From positions 38,208-102,207 of the forward strand of contig JAUYBL010000003.1 in the NCBI GenBank assembly GCA_030693065.1: a stretch of 64,000 nucleotides of DNA. The letters run 5' to 3'. The first letter of the stretch is position 1. Every line of letters starts with the position of its first letter. Below the pieces are notes generated by a model. It ran no database searches and was not told the DNA's origin. It was given only the letters and a program-made list of their open reading frames with translations. A program made the translations under genes and the position numbers. This DNA comes from Methylococcaceae bacterium. GTDB lineage: Bacteria; Pseudomonadota; Gammaproteobacteria; Methylococcales; Methylomonadaceae. Below are positions 45,783 to 55,570 of this stretch, in pieces.

Positions 45783-48700
45783 TCACTTCCAGCAAATTGC
45801 CCATCGATTTTATTAAAGCAACGTAGGCTAATAAACTCACCGGCTGCGTCTTTTGAATTTGTTGATACATACGTCTATATTGCTCAATCGGCTTTTTTTC
45901 CATCTTTAACTGAACATACTCGGCACAGCTTGCAACCTGACTAAGCAGAATTCTGTTAACTAATTGGCCGCTAATGCGTTGTATCTCAGCTTGCAAATCA
46001 CCTGATACAGTTCGCTCCCAATTATCACGCAGAGTCAGTTTGATTAACTGTTGTTGGATTTCATTTACCCCTAACGTTTGATTAACGTCATTTAATAATG
46101 AAACGATTGTTGCGAATTTTTGCTGCGTTTCCGTCACCAATAACACCATAAATGGAAAACTCTGTAGGTTGGCAATAAAGACCATTTTTTGCGCTAAGGC
46201 CAGTGGAATCTGCAGCTGTTGATAATCATTAAGTTGTTCTTTCGCAGCATCAGACAACAGGCTGTTTATATAAACTTCATACTCTTTTAAATAACCGCGA
46301 TAACTATTGATGGTTTTTACTTCAGGGCGAATAGCTCTATCTTGCGATACCGCCCAGCGACACAAATCAATCAGGGTTTGTTCAAGTTGCAGAAGTAACC
46401 GGTATTGCAGATCTGCCGCGACAATATTATTCAAATCAGCAATCGCCTGCCGTAACTGATCAGCTTCGATAATCTGATCAAATGCCAAATAACAATCGAC
46501 ATAAGCCAACACGCTGCCATTTTCGCTGAGTTGGCTTAAAAAACCACATCCCGCCTGATTAATGATTTTATTACTAATGCCTGTAGCTTTAATTTCATTG
46601 GCTAGCGGATGGCTACCCAGATGTTGCTTAAAGGCCTTAGCAAACGCGGCAGGAAAATAAGCCTGCAAATAATGCTCATAACATTCATCCTGCAACAAAG
46701 TGACGCGACTTTGTATTTGCTGGGTCAGGTACATTTTACTGGCAGCCATTAATACCGCCAGCTCAGGGCGAGAGATAACTTGTTCTGAGCGGGATAAAAT
46801 CTCTTTGGTTTGGGCAAAGGACTCGACGGCTCTGTCTAAAAATCCTGTTGTTTCCAAGAAGTCAGCCACTTGTAAAAACATCAGCGATTTTTCAGCACTG
46901 CGGCATTGCTCTAAGGAAAGGCAAAGGCTTTGTGCGATATTGTCTGCCAGCACTAACTGGCAAACGGCTTCGGTCATGTCCATAAATAGCGATTGATAGT
47001 CCTCAATCACCTGTTGCTCGTGTAGCAAAGTAAGCAATATTTTTAAATTAACCTCATGATCGGAGGTATCAACACCCGCAGAATTATCCACCGCATCGGT
47101 GTTGATGTGGCCGCCGCGTAAGCTGTATTCAATACGGGCTTTTTGGGTAAATCCCAAATTAGCGCCCTCCCCAACTACTTGGGCTCGCAGACCAGAAGCA
47201 TCGACCCGTACATTGTCATTGCTCCGATCGCCCACTTCTTCGGTTTTTTCAGTGCTGGCTTTGACATAGGTACCAATGCCGCCCAGCCATAACAACTCCA
47301 CCGGTGCTGTTAGTAGTAAGCGGATCAAGGATTCACCATCAATGGATTTATAGCGGATACCTAACCAATTTCTTAATTCTGCAGAGACTGGAATGTCTTT
47401 ATCTGCACGCGAATACACACCGCCACCTGCTGAAACCAAGCTTCGGTCGTAATCGTTCCAGGATGAACCGGGCAGCTCAAATAAACGTTTGCGTTCCCTT
47501 AACGCGGCGTCAGAATCAGAAGGATTGGGGTCGATAAAAATATGCTGACCGCTGACAGCCGCTAACAAGCGGATGCAAGGCGATAACAACATGCCGTTAC
47601 CAAAAACATCACCATCCATGCTGCCGATACCAATCACCGTAAACGGCTCTGTTTGAATATCTTTGCCTAATTCACGAAAATGCCTTTTCACGCATTCCCA
47701 GGCACCTCTTGCGGTAATGCCCAATTCTTTATGGTCGTAACCGCGCGAACCACCGCTGGCAAAGGCATCACCCAGCCAAAATTGATAATCTGCGGCAACG
47801 CCATTGGCAATATCTGAAAACTGCGCAGTACCTTTATCCGCCGCAACCACCAGATAGGGATCAGGTCCGTCATGCACAACAATACCTTCAGGGCTTACGA
47901 TTGTGTTGTCGCGATAATTGTCGGTTAAATCCAGCAAACCGCGTATCAATTGAAGATAGGCTTTCTTGCCGGCGGCTTTAAAATCCAGATTACCGCCATT
48001 TCTTTTCACAACAAAACCACCTTTAGCTCCGGTGGGAATAATCAAGGCATTTTTGCTGATTTGGGTTTGCATCAAACCCAAAATTTCCGTTCTGAAATCA
48101 TCCAGACGATCTGACCAACGAATGCCTCCTCGTGAAATTTTGCCACCGCGCAAATGAATACCTTCCATGTCAACGCCGTGGACATAAATTTCAACTTGCG
48201 GTTTTGGTGCAGGCATTTCGATAACGCCAAGACTGTTGATTTTAAAGGCTATAAAGTAATCATCACTCAAGCGGCGCTGGTGAAAGTTGCTTCTGACAGT
48301 GGCATCGATCAGATTAAAAACAGTACGCAAAATCCGGTCATCGTTAATATCAGCAACCGAGGCCATGCTTTCCAGTAATTGCAAACGCAAAGGAAACAAA
48401 ACCTGCTCTTCTCGAAGCATAGGGTCTTGCCATTCGGGATTGGGTCTGAAACGCGCTTCAAAATAGTTAAATAAACCCATTGCAACATGCGGATTACTGA
48501 TTAAGGCATGATGCACACTTGCCCGTGTGGTGCGATGCTCTAATTGCAAAAAGTAGTTTCGGTAGGCGCGCAGCACATCGATGTCTTGCCAATTCATGCC
48601 CGCCAGCACGCATAGTTTATTAAGGGCGTCGTTTTCAACCCGGCCTTCCATCACCACTTGAATCGTTTCCAGCAGCCTATTTTTTAACTGGCTAAATGGG

Positions 48701-49104
48701 GCGTACTGTTTATTGGTTGCTTTAACAGTGAAACTTTTAATAGTCGCACTCTCACCATCAATAGCAAAGGTAAACTGCACCTGATCCATAACCCGCAGGT
48801 GCATGTTCTCAAGCACGGGGATAAACTCATCAAGATAACGTTTTTGTTGACTATAAAAATGCAGGCGATAGTTCGATTGACTGGCGTAAGGCTTAACCAG
48901 GCTGACACTCTCACGATGGGAGGTGATTAAATGCTCCAGTTGCAGTATGTCATTGAGGGCATAACGGGGGGAAATAAGCGACTGATAATCAACTGAAAAT
49001 AATTGATGATATTTCTGCCATAACGACAAGCCGATTTGCTTACCTAAGGCTCTTTCAGCTATCGCTTTAAAATCATCTTGCCAAGATTTAGTCCGTTTAT
49101 TCAT
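45763..49104 (-). CDS. NAD-dependent glutamate dehydrogenase, large family but lacking the N-terminal region
   Basis: A 1113-residue catabolic glutamate dehydrogenase. The catalytic core is clear: RGGKISRGGIRWSDRLDDFRTEILGLM, IPTGAKGGFVVK with the catalytic Lys, YLVVAADKGTAQFSDIAN, GDAFASGGSRGYDHKELGITARG, the NAD loop GIGSMDGDVFGNGMLLS and HIFIDPNPSDSDAA. Bacterial members of this family (GDH180) are about 1600 residues; here roughly the first 450-500 residues (ACT-like regulatory part) are absent and nothing upstream supplies them, since a 156-bp gap leads to another gene. It may be a natural short form or a 5'-truncated gene. ATG 49104 is chosen; TTG 49116 is in frame. Confidence 0.9.
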   Translation of the reverse strand: MNKRTKSWQDDFKAIAERALGKQIGLSLWQKYHQLFSVDYQSLISPRYALNDILQLEHLITSHRESVSLVKPYASQSNYRLHFYSQQKRYLDEFIPVLENMHLRVMDQVQFTFAIDGESATIKSFTVKATNKQYAPFSQLKNRLLETIQVVMEGRVENDALNKLCVLAGMNWQDIDVLRAYRNYFLQLEHRTTRASVHHALISNPHVAMGLFNYFEARFRPNPEWQDPMLREEQVLFPLRLQLLESMASVADINDDRILRTVFNLIDATVRSNFHQRRLSDDYFIAFKINSLGVIEMPAPKPQVEIYVHGVDMEGIHLRGGKISRGGIRWSDRLDDFRTEILGLMQTQISKNALIIPTGAKGGFVVKRNGGNLDFKAAGKKAYLQLIRGLLDLTDNYRDNTIVSPEGIVVHDGPDPYLVVAADKGTAQFSDIANGVAADYQFWLGDAFASGGSRGYDHKELGITARGAWECVKRHFRELGKDIQTEPFTVIGIGSMDGDVFGNGMLLSPCIRLLAAVSGQHIFIDPNPSDSDAALRERKRLFELPGSSWNDYDRSLVSAGGGVYSRADKDIPVSAELRNWLGIRYKSIDGESLIRLLLTAPVELLWLGGIGTYVKASTEKTEEVGDRSNDNVRVDASGLRAQVVGEGANLGFTQKARIEYSLRGGHINTDAVDNSAGVDTSDHEVNLKILLTLLHEQQVIEDYQSLFMDMTEAVCQLVLADNIAQSLCLSLEQCRSAEKSLMFLQVADFLETTGFLDRAVESFAQTKEILSRSEQVISRPELAVLMAASKMYLTQQIQSRVTLLQDECYEHYLQAYFPAAFAKAFKQHLGSHPLANEIKATGISNKIINQAGCGFLSQLSENGSVLAYVDCYLAFDQIIEADQLRQAIADLNNIVAADLQYRLLLQLEQTLIDLCRWAVSQDRAIRPEVKTINSYRGYLKEYEVYINSLLSDAAKEQLNDYQQLQIPLALAQKMVFIANLQSFPFMVLLVTETQQKFATIVSLLNDVNQTLGVNEIQQQLIKLTLRDNWERTVSGDLQAEIQRISGQLVNRILLSQVASCAEYVQLKMEKKPIEQYRRMYQQIQKTQPVSLLAYVALIKSMGNLLEVSTSKIQ

Positions 49105-49272
49105 GCGGCCAACCAAGTTAATGAATTGATATTAACTTATCCATTCATACTTCGACAGGCTCAGCAAGAACGAATAAGCAATTGATTTAATAATGTAACC
49201 GTCGCGCTAAGCTGTTAGTTTGTCGAACAGTCGACCTGCCATTTTTAGAGGGTTCCTATTATTTTGAGGACT

Positions 49273-49698
49273 TCATTTTAGGTATTTAATAATCTCCAAC
49301 ACATTGCAATCTTCCTGCCGGGTATAAGTCACTGAATCCATCAAAGACCGTATCAAAAAAATCCCCATGCCGCTTTCTTTAGGCTGCTCAAAATCGGGTA
49401 CCGGTACGGTAGCCAAATCAAAGCCTTGGCCATGATCGTAAACCTTGATGTTTAATTCTTGGTCAAATAGATGAATCGAAATTCTAACGGTGTCTTGCGG
49501 ATTGTTATCGTTACCGTGCTTGATGGCATTAACCGTCGCTTCCGTTAAGACCAGATTTAACTGATAAGCTAGCGCCTCCCTATCGCCGGTAAAATTATCC
49601 AGTTCTTTAGCGATACGCTCACCGATACTGCCAATCAAATCCAAATATTTGGTCTGGGTGGGGATAATAACGTCTACCTGTATAACGGAAGGACACAT
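49273..49698 (-). CDS. anti-sigma regulatory factor, HATPase (RsbW/SpoIIAB-like)
   Basis: A 141-residue serine-protein kinase-like ATPase. The GHKL motifs are NLVLTEATVNAIKHGN (N box) and VYDHGQGFDLATVP with KESGMGIFLIRSLMDSV (G boxes). Such proteins bind a sigma factor or other target and phosphorylate the partner STAS protein. AGAGGT precedes the ATG. The STAS gene lies 9 bp upstream on the same strand, so the two form a partner-switch pair; the target is not in this window. Confidence 0.9.
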   Translation of the reverse strand: MCPSVIQVDVIIPTQTKYLDLIGSIGERIAKELDNFTGDREALAYQLNLVLTEATVNAIKHGNDNNPQDTVRISIHLFDQELNIKVYDHGQGFDLATVPVPDFEQPKESGMGIFLIRSLMDSVTYTRQEDCNVLEIIKYLK

Positions 49699-49707
49699 AA
49701 CTAACCT

Positions 49708-50046
49708 CTAGGTTTCAGTTTTTACAGCATCATTTAAGTCAGTATAAATCTCAAACACCCGATTCAGTCGCGTTAATTCAAACATCGACATTACCTGTTG
49801 CTGAATATTGCTTAAAGCAAACTTGCCGGATTTAGCGATGATATTTTTATTACCGGACAATAACGCCCCCAAGCCGGAACTATCTATAAAGCGAACATGT
49901 TCCAGCTGGACGACAATATGCTTTTCGCCTCGTTCTATCATCTGTAATAGATACTCTTTTAATTCTCCCGAATTGTGCGCATCAATGCGCTCTTCGTTGA
50001 TCTTTACCACGCTAATGTCACTTATTTTTTCCAGATTCAAATTCAT
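49708..50046 (-). CDS. STAS-domain anti-anti-sigma factor
   Basis: A 112-residue STAS protein (SpoIIAA/RsbV type). The conserved phospho-acceptor loop is VRFIDSSGLGALLSG; the fold (INEERIDAHNSGELKEYLLQMIERGEKHIVVQLEHV) is complete. When unphosphorylated it would bind the anti-sigma partner encoded just downstream. No sigma factor gene is nearby, so the output could be a distant sigma factor, a phosphatase or a diguanylate cyclase. Confidence 0.9.
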   Translation of the reverse strand: MNLNLEKISDISVVKINEERIDAHNSGELKEYLLQMIERGEKHIVVQLEHVRFIDSSGLGALLSGNKNIIAKSGKFALSNIQQQVMSMFELTRLNRVFEIYTDLNDAVKTET

Positions 50047-50337
50047 GGCTTTTGTCTAATTAAATTTGATAACGATTACTACCACTTACCATTTCTTAAC
50101 GGTTTAGCAAGTCTATTGCTAGTTACTGATACAAGGTTTAAATCATATCCAACATGGCGTGCACTAGCAGAATTGTTTGAGCTTATTTCACTAGAATAGC
50201 AACACTTATCCAAAGACAATGCAAGAAAGAAGCGTTTATTAATAAATTCGCCGTTTGTCATCCCTCACTCTTTAGCATGCTGTTCACATGTCGTGAGCGG
50301 TTTGTAACTAGATTTGTTTTCAGCACATGCGTCTTAA

Positions 50338-50490
50338 GCCACCAAATTAGCCTCCACCGACCTGGGCATGCGCAGTCTGATCATGAAACACATCATCGGC
50401 GAACTGGACTGGGCGTACTCGCTTATTCAACAAGGGCGCGTGGCGGTGGGCGAGCCGCGGGTGGATTTTAGAGTGGTGTATGAGTTTTAA
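50338..50490 (+). pseudogene. C-terminal fragment of an unidentified protein
   Basis: An open stretch without a start before ATG 50370 encodes ATKLASTDLGMRSLIMKHII followed by GELDWAYSLIQQGRVAVGEP and ends RVDFRVVYEF. The aromatic last residue and alternating pattern would suit the last strand of an outer-membrane barrel, but I cannot name a parent. It looks like the tail of a deleted gene. The rest of the 50047-50502 gap holds nothing I can support. Confidence 0.4.
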
Positions 50491-50502
50491 AGCCATCAAC
50501 TC

Positions 50503-51582
50503 TCAATTCAATATCGATGTGCCCTTAATCTGCACATAAACCGGCATATCCAGATGTAAGCCCAACAATATTGCCGACTTGCGGGTGATGTGCGCCAGCA
50601 GTGGTTGATTGCCGACTTGTAAACGCACGACGGTTTGACCGCCTTGATCATCTGCAATACCGGTAATAGTTGCGGGCAGGACATTGAGGATGCTGGTGGC
50701 GGCCGGTGCTTCCAGCGCGATGCTGACATCGCGGGCGTAAATTTGCACCCGTAGCGGCGAGCCGATTGGCGCATCGATCGCCGTCAGGCTGAGCGAGCCG
50801 CCGTCAAATTCGACGCGAGTTAAATGATAGTCGGCCTCATGCTCGGCGATGCTCACCTGCCAAACCGTGGCGGCTTCGCGGTCTTGCGCCAGCGGCACAT
50901 CGAGACGGCTTAATGTTTCCATCAATGATCCTGATGCCTGTGCCCTGCCCTCTGCCAGAATTACCAGATGATCAGCCAGCTGTGCAACTTCCTGCTGGGA
51001 ATGGGTAACATACAGCACCGGAATATTCAGTTGTTGGTGCAAGCGGCTTAAGAAAGGCAAAATTTCCTGTTTGCGTTTGAAATCCAGTGACGCCAGCGGC
51101 TCATCCATCAACAACACCTGCGGACTCAGCGCCAGCGCCCGGGCGATGGCCACGCGCTGCCGTTCGCCGCCGGACAGTCGGTCCGGCGTGCGATCCAACA
51201 AATGATCGATACCCAACAACTCAACTATGTGCTGAAGATCGACAGTGCCAGACGATTTGGCAATTCGTTTTAAACCAAACTGCAAGTTACCCGCTACCGT
51301 TAAATGTGGAAACAGATTGGCTTCCTGAAACACATAGCCCAATGAACGTTTATATGTGGGCAAAAACACGTCATGCTCAGTGTCTTGCCACACCTTGCCG
51401 TTGATTTTTAAAAAGCCTTGCTGCGCTTGCTGCAGTCCGGCGATGCACCGTAGCAACGTGGTTTTGCCGGACCCCGAATGGCCGAACAATACGGTGACAC
51501 CCGCCCCCGGCAAATTAAGATCAACATCCAGCTGAAACGAGCCGTAATCGAGTTGAAAACGTGCAGTGATTGGTTGGGTCAT
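50503..51582 (-). CDS. modC: molybdate ABC transporter ATP-binding protein
   Basis: A 359-residue ATPase of the molybdate importer. Walker A is FGHSGSGKTT, the signature LSGGERQR, Walker B VLLMDEPLASLD, and the C-terminal part is a Mop/TOBE domain (SILNVLPATITGIADDQGGQTVVRLQVGNQPLLAHIT) that can bind oxyanion. ATG 51582 overlaps the modB stop by 4 bp. It is the last gene of modABC. Confidence 0.95.
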   Translation of the reverse strand: MTQPITARFQLDYGSFQLDVDLNLPGAGVTVLFGHSGSGKTTLLRCIAGLQQAQQGFLKINGKVWQDTEHDVFLPTYKRSLGYVFQEANLFPHLTVAGNLQFGLKRIAKSSGTVDLQHIVELLGIDHLLDRTPDRLSGGERQRVAIARALALSPQVLLMDEPLASLDFKRKQEILPFLSRLHQQLNIPVLYVTHSQQEVAQLADHLVILAEGRAQASGSLMETLSRLDVPLAQDREAATVWQVSIAEHEADYHLTRVEFDGGSLSLTAIDAPIGSPLRVQIYARDVSIALEAPAATSILNVLPATITGIADDQGGQTVVRLQVGNQPLLAHITRKSAILLGLHLDMPVYVQIKGTSILN

Positions 51583-52265
51583 TTCAATTGATGGGCAACA
51601 GGTTGAGTTTTCAAAACGGTATAAAGAATTATGAGTACCGTAAACGAGAACAACAGTAAGCAGCCCGCCAGCCAATGGGCCTCGCTGTATTCCAACGCTT
51701 CCACATGATTGTAGATTTGTACCGACACCACGCGGGTTTTACCGGGAATATTGCCGCCGACCATTAGCACTACGCCGAACTCTCCAACGGTATGGGCAAA
51801 GCCTAAAATGCTGGCGGTCAAAAAGCCGGGTTTCGCCAGCGGTATGATCACGCTGAAAAAAGTATCCAATGGACTGGCGCGTAAGGTGGCCGCCGCTTCC
51901 AAAGGCTGTTCGCCAATAGTGGTAAACGAGGCTTGTAAAGGTTGTACGACAAACGGCATGGAATACAGGACCGAGGCAATCACCAAGCCGGTAAAGGTAA
52001 ACGGCAAGGTACCCAATCCTAACCAACTGGTGAATTTACCGACTGCCCCGGCTGGGCCCATCAATACCAGCAAATAAAAGCCCAATACCGTCGGCGGCAA
52101 CACCAACGGCAGTGCGACGACCGCATTGATGATGCCCTTCCAGCCGGAATGCGTGCGTGCCAGCCACCAGGCCAGCGGGGTGCCGATCAGTAACATCATT
52201 GCAGTGGCGATGCTGGCGACTTTGAAGGTTAACACCAAGGTTTCAAGATCTGACGGGCTTAACAT
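51579..52265 (-). CDS. modB: molybdate ABC transporter permease
   Basis: A 228-residue permease with about five helices and the EAA-type ATPase-contact loop (EAAATLRASPLDTFFSVIIPLAKPGF). Start LSPSDLETLVLTFKVAS is typical of ModB. ATG 52265 follows AAAGGT; the frame to 52298 adds unrelated residues overlapping modA. It is coupled to modC by ATGA overlap. Confidence 0.94.
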   Translation of the reverse strand: MLSPSDLETLVLTFKVASIATAMMLLIGTPLAWWLARTHSGWKGIINAVVALPLVLPPTVLGFYLLVLMGPAGAVGKFTSWLGLGTLPFTFTGLVIASVLYSMPFVVQPLQASFTTIGEQPLEAAATLRASPLDTFFSVIIPLAKPGFLTASILGFAHTVGEFGVVLMVGGNIPGKTRVVSVQIYNHVEALEYSEAHWLAGCLLLFSFTVLIILYTVLKTQPVAHQLK

Positions 52266-52281
52266 AATGACCTTTAGATAA

Positions 52282-53052
52282 TTATTTGGGTAATCCAAAG
52301 CCGTATTTTTCTATAATCGCTAATGCTGTCGGCGATTTAAGGAAATCTACCAAAGCCAGAGCAGCAGGATTCTCTGCTCCGGTTTTTAGCAATACGGCCA
52401 TTTGACGAAATGGACTATGCAGATTATCCGGTATGATCCAGCCCGAACCGCTACCTATTTTTCCGTTATTAACATCAATGACTTGCGCTAGTCCAACAAA
52501 ACCCAGCTCGGCATTGCCGGTGCTAACGAATTGATAGGTTTGCGAGATATTTTCGCCCATTACGAACAAGGGACGCAGCTTGTCCAATACGCCTAGGCTT
52601 TTCATCACATCTTCCGCCACCACACCGTAGGGGGCATGAGCGGGATCCGCAAGCGCAACATGTTTAAAGTTGCCGGTGGTCAGAATCTTCCCTTGGTCGT
52701 CAACATAGCCGGGCATCGCCGACCACAATACTAATTTGCCGATAGCATAAACAAAATGGGTATCGGATACGGTAAAGCCGGTTTTTTCCAGTTCCAGCGG
52801 GTATTTTTCGCTGGCCGACAAATACACTTCAAACGGTGCACCGCTCTGGATTTGTGCGAAAGCTTTGCCGGAGGAACCGAATGACAACTTGGCGCTGTGG
52901 CCGGTGGCTTTTTCAAAAGCAGCGGCAATTTCGGTCATCGGTTTGGTGAAATCTGAGGCGACAGCGACCAAGGTGGTTGCAGCCCAGCTAGTAGGTGCAA
53001 GTAAAATCAGCCATGTTGCGATAAAAGGACGAAAAAAACGGCTAGGTAACAT
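52282..53052 (-). CDS. modA: molybdate ABC transporter periplasmic binding protein
   Basis: A 256-residue periplasmic binding protein with a signal peptide ending SWA. Mature residues TLVAVASDFTKPMTEIAAAFEKATGH and KLSFGSSGKAFAQIQSGAPFEVYLSA are the oxyanion-binding segments of ModA. ATG 53052 has GGAG upstream. It starts modABC; two palindromic units lie just upstream. Similar residues could also accept tungstate. Confidence 0.94.
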   Translation of the reverse strand: MLPSRFFRPFIATWLILLAPTSWAATTLVAVASDFTKPMTEIAAAFEKATGHSAKLSFGSSGKAFAQIQSGAPFEVYLSASEKYPLELEKTGFTVSDTHFVYAIGKLVLWSAMPGYVDDQGKILTTGNFKHVALADPAHAPYGVVAEDVMKSLGVLDKLRPLFVMGENISQTYQFVSTGNAELGFVGLAQVIDVNNGKIGSGSGWIIPDNLHSPFRQMAVLLKTGAENPAALALVDFLKSPTALAIIEKYGFGLPK

Positions 53053-53092
53053 AAGGTTCTCCAAGGGTTAAATGATGTGTTGCAGTGTGTAG

Positions 53093-53151
53093 GGTATGCA
53101 TCGCCTACCATTTTCAAATTTTGATCATTCACGAGGTAAGCATTGCCTACC
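53093..53151. repeat. two palindromic units upstream of modA, 42 bp apart
   Basis: GGTATGCATCGCCTACC (53093-53109) and GGTAAGCATTGCCTACC (53135-53151) match at 15 of 17 positions and each is a near-palindrome (GGTA.GC...GCCTACC). They start exactly 42 bp apart and sit between modA (start 53052) and the permease stop at 53156. They could be REP-type repeats or a paired operator. Confidence 0.5.
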
Positions 53152-53155
53152 GGTT

Positions 53156-53941
53156 TTATGTATGCCGCCAAATCTTAATCACCGAGATAACCAGTATCAC
53201 GGCAAGCAGTGGCATTAATAAGCCTGGCGGAACCATGCCAACCAACTGTCCTCCCAGGAAAGCGCCGAACAGTGATCCGGCAGCCATTACCCACACAAAG
53301 TTCCGATTGCGATCGACCACTGCAAAGCTTTGGTCGGTGCTGTAGCGGGTGAAGCCTACCAGCATGGTTGGCAGACTGATTGCCAGTGACAAACTACCGG
53401 CAAGCTTAATGTCTATGCCAAACAGCAATACCAGCGTCGGTATCAGCAATTCCCCGCCCGCTACACCCAGCAGCGAGGCCACCACGCCGATGCCGAATCC
53501 CGCCGCCACACCGACGATAACCTGAGTTGCGCCGGAAAACGGCGGCATACTTGGGTTGGTCGGGCTATGCCCAAACACCAGCAAGAGTGCGATTAACAGC
53601 AGCAACATCGCTATCACCCTGTAAAGGGTTGCTGTTCTTAGTCGAATTGCCCAACCGGCACCGACCCAAGCACCCAAAAGGCTTCCGGCCAACAAGTTCA
53701 GGACTACACTCCAATGGTCCATTAGAATACTGAAAGGTATCGTTCCCATTCGAAACGGCAGCGCCGAGGCCACGACAACAATGCTCATGGCCTTATTAAG
53801 AATAACCGCTTCTAATGAAGCGAAGCCGAACATACCAATCAATAAAGGCAGGCGAAACTCCGCTCCCCCCAGGCCGATAAGGCCGCCCAACGTGCCAATG
53901 ACCGCGCCGCCGCCGAAAGCGGCAAATCTATTTTTTCTCAT
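53156..53941 (-). CDS. TauE/SafE-family permease
   Basis: A 261-residue membrane protein with about eight helices and the typical Gly-rich starts (GGLIGLGGAEFRLPLLIG and GVVASLLGVAGGELLIPTLVLLFG) of the sulfite/organosulfonate exporter family. These carry small sulfur compounds or other anions. Its place inside a molybdenum locus, between the porin and modA, suggests a link with oxyanion (molybdate/sulfate) handling, but this is inference. Confidence 0.85.
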   Translation of the reverse strand: MRKNRFAAFGGGAVIGTLGGLIGLGGAEFRLPLLIGMFGFASLEAVILNKAMSIVVVASALPFRMGTIPFSILMDHWSVVLNLLAGSLLGAWVGAGWAIRLRTATLYRVIAMLLLLIALLLVFGHSPTNPSMPPFSGATQVIVGVAAGFGIGVVASLLGVAGGELLIPTLVLLFGIDIKLAGSLSLAISLPTMLVGFTRYSTDQSFAVVDRNRNFVWVMAAGSLFGAFLGGQLVGMVPPGLLMPLLAVILVISVIKIWRHT

Positions 53942-53986
53942 ATCCCAGTTATGTTTTGAGTTTTAGACCTATTTTAGGTATGAGGC

Positions 53987-55488
53987 TTAAAACCTAAACT
54001 GGCTTTGCACATAAAAATAATCAACATCTTGGCTGTTCGGCGCTTTGGGCGCATTTTTGGCGAAATCACCTTTAAACAAATGCGTCCAGCCGGTTTCCAA
54101 ATTCAGGCTGCTGTTGACATCCCAGCGTGTCGATAACTCCAATTGCTGGCCGATGAAATTGCCGGTGTTGCCTTTAGTGTCGCGTAAATTGGCAGAAGTC
54201 CAAGCATCTGTATCTTCCGCCAGCCAGAAAAAGCGATGGTTTAAAAAGGCTTGCACGTCAGAACGAGGATTAATGCCTATTCGGTAACCCGGCGTGTTGA
54301 TATTGTTCCGGGCGAAGGCGCCGTAGATGCCGGTCGGGCCAAATTCGAAACGTCGCGCGCCAAAGAGGGTATCAAAACGTTGGTCTTTGCCGTCTTTCGG
54401 GTCTTTATCGCCGCTGGCGTAATCGTATTCCAACGCAAAACGCGGCGTCCAAGGGATGTCGAAGGTGTAGCCGACGTCTACATGCTGATACCAGGCGGTA
54501 TGTTTAAGATTGTTGCTGTCTTTTACGGAGGTGGTCGCCCGTACCGTGCCGAACTGGCCAATGGATTCCAGCTGAAAGTCGAATTCCGCTTTGGCAGGTT
54601 TTCTATAAAAACGCATGCCGGGCGTGAAATAGCGACGGTTACGGGTTTGATTGCGAGTTCGATCTCCTTCATCTAAATGATATAAATACAGTTCGGCGTT
54701 AATGCCCCAAGCGATGTCAGTTTTTTCCAGAAACCCGCCGGAGAACCAGGTTTGGTATTCTGGTTCGTCCCAGCTGTGGAAATCATCAAGAAGCTGGTCG
54801 GACTTGTTCGGATAGCGCCCGACCGGCATGGTGACAAAGGCATTGAATTGCCAGTTGTTGTAGTCCATCACCCGCAGCCACACACCGTCGAAGCTGTTAA
54901 TAGTATTGCGGAAGACATTGCGGGCGACTAGGCGACGACTACCAAAATTAAGCGTTTGCCGACCGGCAATAACTTCCGCGCCCAAGCCGCTGTACATTAC
55001 ATTTTGGTCGACCCAGGCCAGATAGCCCTGGATAAAATCGGCTTCGTCGACATGGGTATTGTTGATCGCGGAACCTTTGTCTGAGCCGAATTGCCGGGCG
55101 TCCATAAATTCGGCACCAGCGCGTAAATGATTGAAACGTGCTCCAAAAAAACATCAGTTTGCAGCGGAATTTGTTGATCACCACCTTTGCCGTCGGCTTT
55201 AAAACTGCCGTCCATGGTCTCATAGCGAGTGCGTTGGTCAACCGACAAAAATAACCATTTGGGTAAATCCAGAGCGTCATGCAAATTCCAAACCGGCTTT
55301 TCGTATTTGTCGGACCCCAGCAACGGATCTGCCATTTGGCTGGAGAATGCGGCAACCGGCGGTTTGGTATACGTTTTCTTTTCCGCCGCTTGAAGAGCAT
55401 AGCTGCCGCCCATGCAAAAGCCACCAGCTAAAACCAGATTGAATACGTGACTGATTTTAGATTCTATAAGATGTTTGCTTTGCATCAT
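53987..55488 (-). pseudogene. alginate-export-family outer-membrane porin, frameshifted at an A7/T7 tract
   Basis: The N-terminal part (signal peptide near residues 10-35 ending ALQAAEKKT; then KPVWNLHDALDLPKWLFLSVDQRTRYE, the start of an AlgE-like porin) is read from ATG 55488 and runs into an off-frame region at LQTDVF. From there the correct protein continues in another frame as FGARFNHLRAGAEFMDARQF.. to ..YFYVQSQFRF at 53987, ending in Phe. One more T in the T7 run (A7 at 55145-55151 on the plus strand) restores a single 500-residue porin. It may be a mutation, phase variation by slippage, or a homopolymer sequencing error. It lies between the second ModC and the TauE/SafE permease. Confidence 0.85.
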
Positions 55489-55570
55489 CAATACCTTGCA
55501 ATTGTAAGTTGAAATATATACTGAGCGAATATGCAAGCAGGTTTATCGAGCTTAATAAGGCACAGATTTA

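Noticed and set aside
50277..50471. 64-codon plus-strand frame at 50277
   Set aside because: The plausible coding sense of this stretch is another frame (50338-50490) that ends RVVYEF; the 50277 frame has an atypical Arg/His/Cys-rich composition.
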